Positions 22,200 to 33,594 of a stretch of 64,000 bases of DNA are shown piece after piece. The DNA is from Tillus elongatus (lineage: Eukaryota; Arthropoda; Insecta; Coleoptera; Cleridae): contig OZ023270.1 of NCBI GenBank assembly GCA_964006375.1, positions 58,844,288-58,908,287 of the forward strand, given 5' to 3'. Positions within the stretch are counted from its first letter, which is position 1. Each line of letters opens with the position of its first letter. The notes under the pieces were generated by a model. It saw only the letters and a program-made list of their open reading frames with translations. It ran no database searches and had not been told where the DNA came from. The position numbers and the translations under genes were made by a program.

Positions 22200-23164
22200 A
22201 CTATATAGTTTTTTTTCCTCCCTCAGGGCTCGTCCGCGGCCTTGCCGCCCCGATAGCACTGCAACCTTTGGTTGATTGTGCCTACCCTTAGTCTTACTCC
22301 ACCCATTCCAAAATCACTGTGCCTTGAACTAGTCTGCACAGCGATTGGTAGGGTGAAGTTTTATATTGCTCTGTCTCCTGTCTAGACTGACTGTAGATCA
22401 GTTGTCTTTTGCGGTCCAGAGCTTTACACTCGCACAAGATGTGCTGGGCTGATTCCTCCCCCTCGCCGCAGAGTCTGCATGCGAGGTCCCCTTCGAATCG
22501 CCCCATTTTATGCAGATGTTTCTTGACGGCCATGTGTCCCGTCAAGAGACCTGTTGTGTTTCTGAGCTGCCCTCTGCTAAGATTTAGCAGCTCCACAGCT
22601 CGCTTTGAACTGGGTCCGTCAATTATTGACTTCCCATGTCTGAGCCCTGGACAGTCCGCCCAGTACACCTTGTGTTGGTTTCTGACCCAGGACTTAATGG
22701 CTCCCCTGGCAGTGCTCTTTGACACACCCAGAGCCGGTTCTGGTCCCATAATTGGTTCTGCTGACCCTCTCTTCGCGAGACTGTCAGCTTCTTCATTGCC
22801 TTTGACCCCCGAGTGACCCGGCACCCAGATGAGGGTGACCTCATTCTGCCCAGCCTGGTCGCTCGTCTCGTCTTGGCACTCACTCACCAGCCAGGAATTT
22901 ACCCGTGGGCTACTTAGTGCCTTAAGGGCTGCCTGGCTGTCTGTAGCTATGAGGATCCGCTTGTTGGTGTAGCCCCTCCTCTTGTTCTCACGCACACAGT
23001 GCAGGATGGCGTACATCTCGGCCTGAAACACCGTTGCATGGGCTCCGAGGGAAATACTATGACTTACCCTCGGTCCTTCCGAGTAAACACCTTCCCTCGT
23101 CCCACGCTCCCCGCCGGATCCGTCCCTGAACCAGACGAGCGCGTCCCGTGGTAACTATATAGTT
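22200..23164 (-). mobile_element. 5'-truncated RNase H LINE with an 11-bp target duplication
   Basis: ACTATATAGTT occurs at 22200-22210 and again at 23154-23164, bounding the insert exactly. The T-rich run after 22210 is the complement of the poly(A) tail, so the element reads on the minus strand. A much shorter copy of its 3' end lies at 27908-28067. The intact reading frame and exact duplication suggest a fairly young insertion. Confidence 0.92.
22294..23153 (-). CDS. RNase H and zinc-knuckle C-terminal part of a LINE ORF2 (partial)
   Basis: The frame is open from the truncation point to a stop at 22294; its first internal Met is at 23031. RNase H removes the RNA strand during reverse transcription. 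Visible motifs are FRDGSGG, where the family has FTDGS, so the residue before the Asp is changed. Next are FQAEMYAI with the catalytic Glu, ATDSQAAL with the second Asp, and VPGHSGVKGNEEADSLA with the His and last Asp. A C-x2-C-x8-H-x4-C knuckle (CRLCGEGEE, then HILCEC) follows. The reverse transcriptase part is lost, so this is an open fragment and not a working gene. Confidence 0.88.
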
Positions 23165-23530
23165 GTTGGTAACATTACTACTGTTTTGGGCGAGGAATCG
23201 GTACTTTTTTTTTACATTCGCAGACGTTTGAGGTATATCAACTCGTTCTTCAATTGTTTTTTAATAACATGCGAGATAATGGCAATTACACTTTTTGGAG
23301 TAGCTTCTTTACAAAAGGGTTCTCTAAGCTTTACATTCAAGTCCTTCGTTACAGCTTGTATGCGTATGTATGTATAAGTGACGATTCATCATTTTCACAA
23401 ATGACCCCCTTTTGTGGTGTAGAAGTTGGGATGCATTTTTCTTGTGATATAGATTTCAGGGATTTGTATATGATTGTTATGCGTGGTTTCAGTAGCTAGT
23501 GACACGGTTTGCTTTTTCTTTACTATATAT
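23165..23530. other. Unassigned stretch
   Basis: Overlapping frames of 63 and 81 codons (23186-23499) have no recognisable motif. Confidence 0.35.
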
Positions 23531-23539
23531 TACTGTAAA

Positions 23540-24290
23540 TATACTGGGTCAAATAAATCTCCTGGAAGCTGAGAGTGGTCTATCGAAAACAATCGTGCTG
23601 AGATGAAGCCCTTCTTCACACATTGATTATTTCAAAACTAGTCCTAATAGTTTACAAGATTCTTCATTGCTGCAAAATCTAAGATCGGAGTTCAATTTAC
23701 CAGAACTGACGCGACCTTATCCAGGCGTTCAGAACCAATCTGAACCCGGTTTTGGTACTCATACACTCACCAGTTTGGAGCAAATAAGCCTTACACTTCT
23801 CTTTCCATAGGAACGTGGTCCCTAGGTTCTCAAACCTGGCCACAATTACTTACAGGTTCCTTGTACATGTAGAACCTTAAACCTTATACATCCATTACCA
23901 AGAAGTTTTGAAGTTGTGAACGGTCTTTGCTCTCGTGGTGGTTTACTCCACTTACAGGGTCTCCATCAACCTTTGTTGAAACTGTTGAATCCTTGGACTC
24001 GCTGGGTTAAACGCCTCTTCTTTACTGCCTGATTTGCCTTATTCATTGAACCACATTTTCTCAGTTAACGTGTCAAATCAAGTACTGTCTCTGTCGCATT
24101 GTACTCAGGAAGTTGTTCAGTAGTGGATACTTTTACTCCAAATAAAACTCGACTTGATGACCCACTTCACTAAGTCGGCTGGGTGTGAAGATCAACTTCA
24201 CCAAGCGTATCGTCCAAACCCAGCTTTATCGCAGATAAAGCACCTAATATTGTACTGTTACATCTTTTAGTTTAACCGGCGCCGAGAAGT
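23540..24290. other. GC-richer anonymous block without open frame
   Basis: Base composition is visibly more balanced than in the surroundings, with few poly-A or poly-T runs. No frame of 60 codons survives. It ends near a short inverted pair TGTTAC (24257) / GTAACA (24288) around CCGGCGCCG. It could be a decayed retroelement or host exon, but no motif supports either. Confidence 0.3.
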
Positions 24291-24359
24291 AACATGACAT
24301 TTAAGAAGTAGTAATACAGATAGCATTTCAGTAATGAGTCACACTAATTTTAGAACATA

Positions 24360-26269
24360 CAGGGTGGCGCATGGAAAACGAAACAGACGGATTTGCGTTC
24401 AGAGAAATTTTTTTTTAGAAACGCTGAAACACGTCAATTTTAATATTGAGGGGGACATGTTTTGACATAAAACTCAACTTTGTCACATCATCCCCTTAAG
24501 GGTGGTGATGACAACCCTTATATTTTAAATAGGGAACATGGGTCGAGTGTTACATCATTTGAAAGCTCTTTCTTTTCTGAATTCAGCACACAAATTTTTT
24601 TGGAAGTTTTATCAACTCGTTTAAAATTATTCACAGTTGGAGTTGCAAGAACTTATTTCATTCATTATGATAAGAAATGCACTAATTAGTCAATTTTTTG
24701 TTAAAGAAACTAAAAAACAAAACCAAACGTTCAAAAATGTAAATTCAGTTAAGTAAGTGTTCAAATTGTTGACCACCAGCTTCCATACAAAAGTACAAAT
24801 TTTGTTCAAAACGGGCTCTAACATTCTGGAGCATTTGTGGCGTTATTAGACGGCATTCTTTAACAATGCGTCGTCGTAATTCTTCCAGAGTCTCCGATTC
24901 TGTTGCGTAAATTCTACTCTTTAAATGGCCCCATAGAAAGAAGTCTAAAGGAGTTAAATCCGATGGTCTAGGGGGCCACTCAATAGCACCTCTACGTCCA
25001 ATCCACTGTCCTGGAAACTCTCAGTTCAAAAGCTCCCTAACACGTTGTGCTCCATCTTGTTGAAACACTAATTGATTTTCTTGATAGCGATCATCATTTT
25101 CAACAATGTCAATTAGTGGAGGGTAAACGATATCTTCTAGTAACTCCAAATACGTTTCGCCACTCAAACTGCCATCAAGAAAAAATTGTCCGATTAAACG
25201 GTCTCCAAAAATGCTAGTCCAGACATTCAATTTCTGTGGAGTTTGAGTAGGGACTTCGTGAAAATTTCTTGGATTATTATCTGCCCGATATCGACAATTA
25301 TGAGGATTGACTGCAGAGTTTAATAAAAACATACACTCGTCTGAAAAACAGATATTGAACATAAAGTTTCCGTTATCAGCTATTCGTGCAGTCATAACTT
25401 CACAAAACTTCAGCCGCCGATCAAAATCATCTTCATTCCATTGTTGTACAAGATGAATTTTATACGGGTGAAATTTATGATGCTTCAATATTCGCTGAAT
25501 ATTTCTTATTTTGATGTTTGAAACAGTGCCCAATTTTCTCTGCTGAAAGTTGGGTCTGCAGCAATTTGTCCTAAAACTTCAATCTCAGTAGTCTCATTTA
25601 TAACCGGAAATTCACGTTCAGGATCCCGTTTTTTGTTGGCTACTGAAGCACTTTGTCGAAACTTTGCAACTAACTCCAAAATGTATTTTCTGTTAACATG
25701 TCTTTTCGGATGTCGTTCGTTAAACACATTTGCGGTACGGTTGGCACAGTCACCGTTTAAAAAAAAAGAGTAGTTATTTCAACTCTTTTTTCTTCACCAT
25801 TGTGAAATTAATTTTCGGTAGTACTATCAAGTATCAAACCGACCGATAAACTGAAACAATAAACCGCATTTCTCTCATTCCGATAAGAAATGTTCTGATA
25901 GTCAATTTTTTGTTTACAAACCAACAAAACATTGACTATCAGCACATTTCTTATCGGAATGAGTGAAATGCGTTTTTGCATCTTCAACTGTGAATAAATA
26001 TTAAACGAGTTGATAAAACATCAAAAAAAAAATTAGTGTGCTGAATCCAGAAAAGAAAGAGCTTTCAAATGATGTAACACTCGACCCATGTTCCCTATTT
26101 AAAATTTAAGTGTTGTTATCACCACCCTTAGGGGGTTGATGTGACAAAGTTGAGTTTTATGTCAAAACATGTCCCCCTCAATATTAAAATTGACGTGTTT
26201 CAGCGTTTCTTAAACAAAAAATTTATCTGGACGCAAATCGGTCTGTTTCGTTTTCAATGCGCCACCCTA
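24360..26269 (-). mobile_element. DD41D-type Tc1/mariner element with ~340-bp inverted repeats
   Basis: The ends are CAGGGTGGCGCATGGAAAAC and the complement of TTCAATGCGCCACCCTA, with TA on each side (24358-24359 and 26270-26271). The inverted repeats run inward about 340 bp, with shared blocks such as GGGGGACATGTTTTGACATA. An extra 48-bp-arm hairpin at about 25867-25976 duplicates the inner part of the repeat. The transposase is on the minus strand. Confidence 0.9.
24745..25727 (-). pseudogene. DD41D-type transposase pseudogene
   Basis: The first frame (25727-25506) carries an HTH region (RKYILELVAKFRQSASV). A frame change near 25515 leads into IRNIQRILKHHKFHPYKIHL. The catalytic domain follows: CFSDECMFLL (first Asp), NVWTSIFGDRLIGQFF and VFQQDGA (second Asp). 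A deletion just after QQDGA removes the PPH segment, and a stop lies at 25021. The last part reads FPGQWIGRRGAIEWPPRSPD, then LTPLDFFLWGHLKSR and the C-terminus to about 24745. The third Asp sits in TPLD. It is inactive as it stands. Confidence 0.88.
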
Positions 26270-26289
26270 TATATAGTTTTTTTAATGAG

Positions 26290-26687
26290 CTGGAGGTAAA
26301 ACATTCCATCGGTTGCTTATAATCCGCCGAGAGACTTCGAGTACCTTAACCAATTCTCGAAGAAATTGTATAACTTTTGAGTTTGGCGTATTTTAAGAGG
26401 GGTAAATTTTTATATAAATTTCGCGAAAGCATTAGCGATAACCCAACAAATGAGTATTATTATTATTTAATGTCCTATAACCGATATGCAAACTCTTTTT
26501 TTATTGTCTACCTATAAAACTGAGCTCGGTAAAGGTAATATGCGCATATCATTTGATTACAAAATAATTATTGTAAGAAAAATGTCTAATTTAAAAGGTT
26601 TATTGGAGTAAACTGGACGTCGTAAAGGAATGCCAATTCTTAGGTATATTAAGTACATGTGCCACGGACCGACGCCTATTGGAACGT
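26290..26687. other. Unassigned AT-rich stretch
   Basis: No recognisable element or frame. Confidence 0.35.
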
Positions 26688-27326
26688 GTCCCCTTCAGTG
26701 TTGTTCCTGTCATGAGATTATAAGTGCTGAATTTAGGGACGTTTCGGTGCTAAATTTACGGTTTGAGTGCTAAAATATCCCCAGATTCAATTGGAACCAA
26801 ATTTAAGAGTAACTGTACGTTTTACGGCTAGAAGGTCTCATGAAAGAGAAGAAAATTATGCACACTTATGATAATAAAATGATAATTAAGCCGAAAATTA
26901 AATATTCTATTTTTTTGAAAATTAACAAAAGAAATAAGTGTCTGAAATAAATAAAAACAAATATATTCGCTTACAAAATAAAATAACAATCCATAAACAT
27001 TTGAGGATTTGACATTTGACGTAACACTTGACAGTACGCAATACGCAAAAGTAGAAAATGTGTGGCAACCTATAATAAAGAACCTAACCATCGAATAACG
27101 CGTAGACGGGGTCGGTAATGCGCATGCGGACAACGGAAACTTCTAATGCGGTTCATGAATTTGTTGTGTTGTATGTTTTATATCCGTCACTGACTTGAGA
27201 ATCGCGCGTAGCTTAAAAAAATTAAAATGTGCCTGAAAAGTGTAAAGGGATGCTAGCCTGCCAAATCTGAAGACACAGTGCTAAATCTGGCACGATCGTG
27301 CTAGCAGGAACAACATTGGTCCCCTT
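26688..27326. mobile_element. hAT-type MITE (623 bp) with exact 8-bp target duplication
   Basis: GTCCCCTT is present at 26688-26695 and 27319-27326. The element between them (26696-27318) has ~14-bp terminal inverted repeats, CAGTGTTGTTCCTG on the left and the complement of CAATGTTGTTCCTG on the right. The 8-bp duplication and the CAGTG start fit hAT. The internal 101-codon minus-strand frame (26828-27133) has no transposase motif, so the element looks non-autonomous. Confidence 0.85.
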
Positions 27327-27905
27327 TCTGGGCCCATCTCGCACTTCCTGAGCTGCTCTTGTCACCTCCCACCATCAGGACCAACCTCGGGGAATACCAC
27401 CGGCTGCATGTCTGCATGTTAAGGAAGACGCGGTATTGCCAGCTTACACTTTAACTTACAATTTTATAATTATCTAGATGTCTCAAAACACCTCTTAACT
27501 TCCACAAAAAATGGCTGTGCCTTTAAGTTGGTAAGGAATAATAACAAGATACTGCTCCATCTAGGCCCGAATAGCGGAGGGTCTACATAGAAAACTAATA
27601 TGCGTTTGAAATTACCCCTTGTTAACAACAACCCCAGCTACCCCACAACGGCATATTTGTTTTGCAAAAAAGTTAGTTTTACTAGGAGAAAAAATTCCGG
27701 CCAATTTTGCATTTACGCATTTTTGTGTAAGTCCTATAATACAAGAGTCCCAAGGGATAAAATGTTACGTGAATCAACTGTATAATATGTCAATCAAGCC
27801 ACAAAAGCGAAGTGTCCTTTTAGCTATTATGGCAGTTTCCATGTACGATAAGCCGTATTTGCACAGGTAAGTATGCCGTTTACTTAATGTGTTTATGTAT
27901 CAGCA
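27327..27905. other. Unassigned stretch with a GC-richer beginning
   Basis: About 27327-27440 is GC-rich (CCCATCTCGCACTTCCTGAG) and continues the sequence interrupted by the MITE at 26688. No motif identifies it. Frames at 27600-27870 have no recognised product. Confidence 0.3.
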
Positions 27906-27907
27906 CT

Positions 27908-28067
27908 TTTTTTTTTTTTTTTTGTTCCCTCAGGGCTCGTCCGCGGCCTTGCCGCCCCGATAGCACCGCAACCCTTGGTTGATTGTGCATACCCCTAGTC
28001 TTACTCCACCCATTCCAAAATCACTGTGCCTTGAACTAGTCTGCACAGCGATTGGTAGGGTGAAGTT
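27908..28067 (-). mobile_element. Very short 3' end of the RNase H LINE family
   Basis: After a T-run at 27908-27924, about 145 bp match the 3' end of the LINE at 22211 nearly base for base (CTCAGGGCTCGTCCGCGGCC through GGTAGGGTGAAGTTT). The match stops abruptly at 28067, as expected for severe 5' truncation during reverse transcription. No clear target duplication was found. Confidence 0.88.
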
Positions 28068-28069
28068 TA

Positions 28070-28800
28070 CTGCAGTGCATACATATGTATAAAAATATAT
28101 TTTATGTTTGTAACCTTCAAAAGTTATGTAATAATGTACTGTAATTCGCATATCACGTTTTCTATCCAGCATATTAAATTGGTTTTAATATTGATGCACT
28201 AATTTGTTTTCTATTTTTGTCCGGATTGTTTTTCACATTCTGACTTTTGAACTTAAGAAAATTAGACGACTGTTCGTGACGACGTTTGTTGTATTATTGA
28301 TGTAACGTTTTCCGACAATTTATATTACTAATTTGAGGTTGTAATTTATAAAGCATTATTTACGCCTTCACTTGAATAATGATGGAAAAAAGAAGAATAT
28401 ATTTTCCATTTGGTATTATTTGATTTGTTTATTCATTTAGTTATTTATTGTTATAAATTATATATTATCCTACACAAATAAGCTATATAATAAAATTATA
28501 CAGTAGTTATACAGTATCCTTGTCGATTATGTTTAGGTTCACTTTCAACTAAAGTCAAGGAAATGCACTAACAATAGTTAATAGACATATTTTGCTTATA
28601 ATTGCTAAAACAGTGTATCTAAAAAGGTGGTCATTTTAGTGATGATTAAATATTTGACTTCCACAGGGACTTATCTTTAAGTTGGTGTAATGGTTCCATA
28701 TATCTCAACTTAACCGTTTATGACATATCCAAGTTTTTGTGATATGGAGACATGCATAAATAAGTACGGGTTAAATCTAGAAATAATACAATTTGTTTTA
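28070..28800. other. Gene-free AT-rich stretch
   Basis: No frame or element recognised. Confidence 0.4.
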
Positions 28801-28948
28801 GATCCTCGGTGGTTCAGTGGTAAGAACGTGTGTCTCTGAACCAAAGGGTACTGGGTTCGATCCTAGGGTTCTCCTTTCACTTTTCCAGCACATATTCTAA
28901 CATTAACAGCAACCAAGGTTGTGGCATTGTATATGAGCAAGTTGAAAT
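28801..28948 (+). repeat. SINE head inserted in the piggyBac remnant
   Basis: CCTCGGTGGTTCAGTGGTAA (A-box-like) and GGGTTCGATCC (B-box) match the head of the SINE at 19855-20222. The match continues to TATATGAGCAAGTTGA near 28945, where piggyBac-like coding begins on the other strand. The body is cut short at the 3' side. It could be mistaken for a tRNA gene, but the acceptor ends do not pair and a longer SINE copy exists. Confidence 0.75.
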
Positions 28949-29167
28949 TTCTTATTGGTCAACTCCATGAACGGTCGAATTTTATACATTTTGTCAGCCA
29001 AATGGATATACTTTTTGATTTCGGTGAACCTATTTCGACTGATGGCATTCGATACAAACGGAACACCCACACCTTCATCTACATTCCAATAACGACGCTC
29101 ACGAGGCAGCCTGTGATATCTGGTAAATAGAAGAAATCCAATAAAAATCTTCATGTCTTCTTTCATA

Positions 29168-31918
29168 CAGGGGCGTGCGGTGACATTTTAAATAAGGGAA
29201 GCAATTTTCAGAAACTTACCTATTTGTAGCGTAACTCAATTCTTCTGTCGTTTTTGGCAAATTCGTCAATAATGTCATCATAAAACTGTGGTTTCTGGGA
29301 CATTTCCTCGACGAAGTTATTTTCAATTGACAAAATTGAAATTTGGGAACGTCTTTCCTGTCCTGTTGAATTCCTAACAAAACTCTTTATACGTTTCAAT
29401 GTAGAACAATTTCGTTCTACAGACGCACTAGTAGCAGGAATTGTTAATACTAACTCACATAATTTGAACGCTTCAGAATATGCATTTTCGAATTTTGATT
29501 CTTTTAAGAAAGTTAAAGGTTCACTCGCGTTAGTTTTTGTCAATAACATCGGTTTCATAAATGACTGTAAGTTCTGATCGTAATAAGGATTTGTCAAAAT
29601 AATGTCCATAGTGGTGGAATAATGATTTGAATGAATCTTCTGGGAAAGGTATCCCTACAAATCCTCCAAAATTACACAATTCAAGAAATTTCAGGTCACT
29701 GAGATGATCAAATCTGCAGTTAATTTGCTGCTGAATTTGATCTATGATTTTGTAGAAAAGGCGGCGATAAGAAGTTTGAAGATCTCCCACATTATCAGTG
29801 CGCAGACGCTTTCTTCGTGGCTCACTTTTCCTAATTCCATTATTTTTTCCAGGACTTATCAAATTCATTACTTTTTTGAATTATGATGGATTTAAATTCA
29901 CTAATTTTCTTCAGGCAAAAACCAATTTCATTTGTTTTACATTGCAATATGTTAAATACATTATCTGAAAACGGAGATATTTCCGAAAATATATTAAGTA
30001 AAAAATTAAAATTAAGTCTCTTTTCAAACCATCCAAAAATCCTCTAGAACTATTTATTGTTTCTGCATCCCAATTTTTGCTATTTTCTATTATGTTTTCA
30101 AAAAGTTCATTTAACGATTCACGGTGTTCAAATATAGTTCACACAAGTCTGCCGTTGTAGTTCCATCGGGTTGCAGCTACTTTGGGTAAACGTTTTTTAA
30201 CAATTGGGCCTAAGGCTTGTGTGCGCTTCATAGATTTGGAAAAAAAAAGCAGCCATTCCACTTGGGTAGCAAAAAACACCTTACATTCTTTAATATGATT
30301 TATGGGATAAAATTAAATTAAATTTATGAGGACAACAGTGTACAAATAGAGCACTGGAAAACGTTTCCCGCACTTTAGCTTGAAGACCTCCTAAATGTCC
30401 GGCGATAACAGCAGACCCATCATAGCTTTGGGCAATTAATTTATTACCAGTCTCCTCAATATCTTTCATAATATTAAGCACAATTTTATATAGAGCGTTT
30501 GCGGTACGATCTTCTGTCACATTTTTTAAGCCTAAAAATCTTTCTTGCTCCCATCCATTTTTACATAGCTTATTACTACAGATAGTCGACTCAAATTAGT
30601 TACGTCGGTTGTTTCATCTAGAACAATAGCAATGAAACGAGTCTGTTTAATTTCAGATTTAATTCTGTTCAAAATAATAGTGGCAGCAGCCGCAATTAAG
30701 TCATTAAGAATGCGATTTGATGTCCCGCGAAAAACGTTAGACTGTTCCAAGTGATTTTTTAAACAAATGTATTTGGCTATTAAAGAAACTAGGTCTTGAA
30801 AGTTTCCTCTATTTGCAGATGTAGTTGTTTCGTCATGACCCCTGAACCCCAATTCATGCTGACCAAGAAAACATACAACATCAATAAGTCTTTTTAATAT
30901 GTTTCTGTTTTTATCAACCAGTTCATTGTGTTGGCGATGACTAATTTCTATCTGCTTGTCAACGGCGTGTTCAATTCGCGTTTGTTTCAAAGACATTTAA
31001 TTTTAAAATGGTCTGTAAATGCGCTTTAGACATAACATGTCTTTTTATTTACTACTTTATGTAGATTATTCAAGTAGGAAAACCCACTTTTATTCCACAC
31101 ACCCTTTTCAGTCACAAATATACAACCAGGCCAACAGAACAGTTTATTCCTGTTAACCATTCATATTGCTTATAAGTTTTTTCCGCGTTGAAATGTCGAA
31201 TACATGTTTTAATTCTTGTATTTAAGTTTTTTAGAGTAGGTTTCGGCCTACCTTTATTAATAATAGCAAGTTTTTCAGCAAACGATAAAGCTGAAAATCC
31301 TTTGGTTATCAAAAAAACACACGACACAATCACAGTTATTATTACCACTTGTTCGTAAAGTTTGTAAATTCCCACCCCCACCGACGCCGCTGTTAAAAGC
31401 TGATGTAGTTGCAGCCATATTAATAATCATAAAATGCCAATGTATTTAACTTAGTCAACTGCTTATTTCTACGAAATAATCAGAGACATTCACGTTGTAC
31501 GTGCATCGGGTCTGCCAACACGTTCTACACGTTGAAATACACGTACATTGCATCGAGCAAGGGTTTCTCATTATGCTGGCTACGTGTATTTAACTGAAGT
31601 CATTGCATCCACTCTTGTAGTATCAGGGGTATCAGGTTCATGCTGTTGGTTGATGGTCGGTTTACTGGGACGACGTCCTTGCCAAGAGCGCAGAGCGCAT
31701 ATACAAGTACAGTATGATGCATAATAAATAATTATGTGTGAGCTTGCGAATTTAAAATTGTAATAGATAAATTAGTTTTAGAATTTTAAATTTAATATTT
31801 AAAATACAAGATGGATTTTAAATAATGCGGTTTAATACAAATTATTTTTAAGTAGGTATGTGGTCCTTATTTTAATGGAAGCAGTGCTTCCCTTGCTTCC
31901 ATGGACCGCACGCCACTA
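29168..31918 (-). mobile_element. hAT transposon inserted in piggyBac
   Basis: The terminal inverted repeats are CAGGGGCGTGCGGT on the left and the complement of TAGTGGCGTGCGGT on the right, with subterminal AAGGGAAGCAA / TTGCTTCCCT. TTTCATA is present on both sides (29161-29167 and 31919-31925), 7-8 bp as expected for hAT. The length is about 2.75 kb and the transposase is on the minus strand. Confidence 0.9.
29220..31381 (-). pseudogene. hAT transposase pseudogene (ZMYM1-like)
   Basis: Successive minus-strand segments cover the family in order. First is an N-terminal TTF-type zinc-finger region (YEWLTG, and CSVGLVVYL in a shifted frame). It is followed by ETTTSANRGNFQDLVSLIA and RFIAIVLDETTDVTNLSRLS, with the first catalytic Asp region. 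Next are IAQSYDGSAVIAGHLGG, with the second Asp region, and FVHCCPHKFNLIL. The C-terminal dimerisation part is LTIPATSASVERNCSTLKR, then IKSFVRNSTGQERRSQISI. The product is split over at least five frames with stops, so it is inactive. About 250 bp in the middle (about 30030-30290) are poorly recognisable. Confidence 0.88.
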
Positions 31919-32439
31919 TTTCATAATGTTGAAAACAAAGAGAAGAAATCCAATAAAAATCTTCATCTCTTCTTTCACAATGTTGAAAACAATATGTTGT
32001 ACAATTTCATCGTTACATAATTTTTCAAAAATATGTACCGCATTCAGTCCTGATAGTATTTCTTGTGCACATTCCAGACGAGCAACGGTTTAATCGGTGA
32101 CACGTATATTCCAAGTTTACGGGCGTGCGAGTCCACTTAGCTTCTATAATCTTGCCTTTTCTTGACGTTAATCGGTTCCTACAACGGAATGTCCCACTCA
32201 ACGTCTTCTACTGGTTATTTTATCTCGACCTCTAATTATCCGGGAACATCATTCGGCAGTTCATTAGCAACCAGGTCATCATCATCAAACTCCTCTTCAT
32301 CAGTTAGGTAACCCACCTTTGGCGGAATAATTACTATTACTATTTCTGAATTTGTCTACTTGACATCTTCAATAACATCCACTGCAGCTGCCAGCGTCAG
32401 ATCGTTACCCATAAAATGTAGCGGGGCGAATATTCTTGA

Positions 32440-33590
32440 AATCCATCGTAGGAATATTTCTGAAAATCACACACAATTATTTTCGTAACTGTCATTGCTC
32501 CTCGTACTCGATGAAGTACATACATACTTATACCAATATATAAAAATACACAGCAATATTACGATGATCTAATAATTAGACATTGTTCTTACATATCTTA
32601 CAAAACAAGTAGCATACAAACAACAGTTTTTAAACATGAACTATAGTTGCGATTGATGATAATTTTCACTTACTACATCTAACCTAAAAAACACAGAGAC
32701 ACGTGCTAATCTACAATGTTGCCATTTGCAGTCTACTAAGAAACAGGAGAAATCTGTCGCAAAATTCCAAAGAGTAAACAATACTGATCATTTGTACAAC
32801 ATTGAACTTGACCTACTGTACGTTAGATGTCACTTTAATGACATTAACTTCGGTGTACTTAAGAAGGTACAATGGTCAATAATGAGTTAATAATATAAAT
32901 AACAACTTTGTGTAAGGATATGAACAATCAAACAAATTAAATTATTTTCAGATTCAACGCCTATTCATTTATGCATGCATTATTACGAAAACTTGCGTTT
33001 AGGCATATGAAAGTCATATTAGTTTAAGTGTAATTTTCTATAGAATTAAAAAAAAACTAGCTAATCTATACGATCTTTCATTTAAAATAATAAAGTTTTT
33101 TATATGAAACAATGCGAAAATCTAGCTTTTTTAGAGAGCCTTTATTTAAACATACGAGCATACCAAATTACACTACTCTTACCTTAATAGCATAGAAAAA
33201 CGAAAAAATAATTATACGACGAACAGAAGCTAAGTAATGGACGGCTCTCATTGACCTCTGCAGAAATTGAAAGCCGTTCTTCAAAAAGAAGACCTACGGG
33301 GGTGTATTGTTATCTAGTGAGCCTGGAAACCTTTCAGTAAGCAAAATTCAATTTAGTTCCTATGACAGCTATTAAAAGTATGATGTTCCACGAATAGGCT
33401 GTGAAAGATTAACGTCCAAAAGTTAAATAATGACAAAACTAAATTTAAAAAAACGGCATGCCTGGGAAAGTCTAGATTTTGATCATAAATAGTTTTGGTC
33501 AGTGATTAAGTATTTATTTTTGGCCATTTAAGTATTTGAAAGCGTTATCCGTCAAATAACTTTTTGGTGATATGGTTGAAACTTATCTGG
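32440..33590. other. Gene-free AT-rich stretch
   Basis: No frame or element recognised. Confidence 0.4.
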
Positions 33591-33594
33591 GTTG

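Larger units (their letters stand above)
28949..32412 (-). pseudogene. piggyBac-type transposase, split by a hAT element
   Basis: This is the remnant of a PGBD-like cut-and-paste transposase. The N-terminal part starts at ATG 32412 (LTLAAAVDVIEDV, then an acidic DDDDLVANELPND stretch). It continues through SGLNAVHIFEKLCNDEIVQH, the conserved region before the catalytic core, to about 31919. The 29168-31918 segment is a hAT insertion. Coding resumes at 29167 with MKEDMKIFIGFLLFTRYHRL, then RRYWNVDEGVGVPFVSNAIS and RNRFTEIKKYIHLAD, ending near 28949. Stops interrupt the N-terminal part. The segment VFNIVKEEMKIFIGFLLF is tandemly duplicated at the insertion point. The catalytic core downstream is missing. 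Confidence 0.88.

Noticed and set aside
22409..22816. 135-codon plus-strand frame
   Set aside because: It is the shadow of the RNase H frame on the other strand. Only the minus frame shows family motifs.
23540..24300. Solo LTR of a BEL or gypsy element, based on TGTTAC / GTAACA and CCGGCGCCG near 24257-24293
   Set aside because: The inverted pair is too short and close together, no primer-binding site or polypurine tract is visible, and no target duplication was found.
28801..28875. Possible tRNA gene
   Set aside because: A- and B-box-like sequences are present, but the acceptor stem does not pair, and the same head occurs in a longer SINE at 19855-20222.
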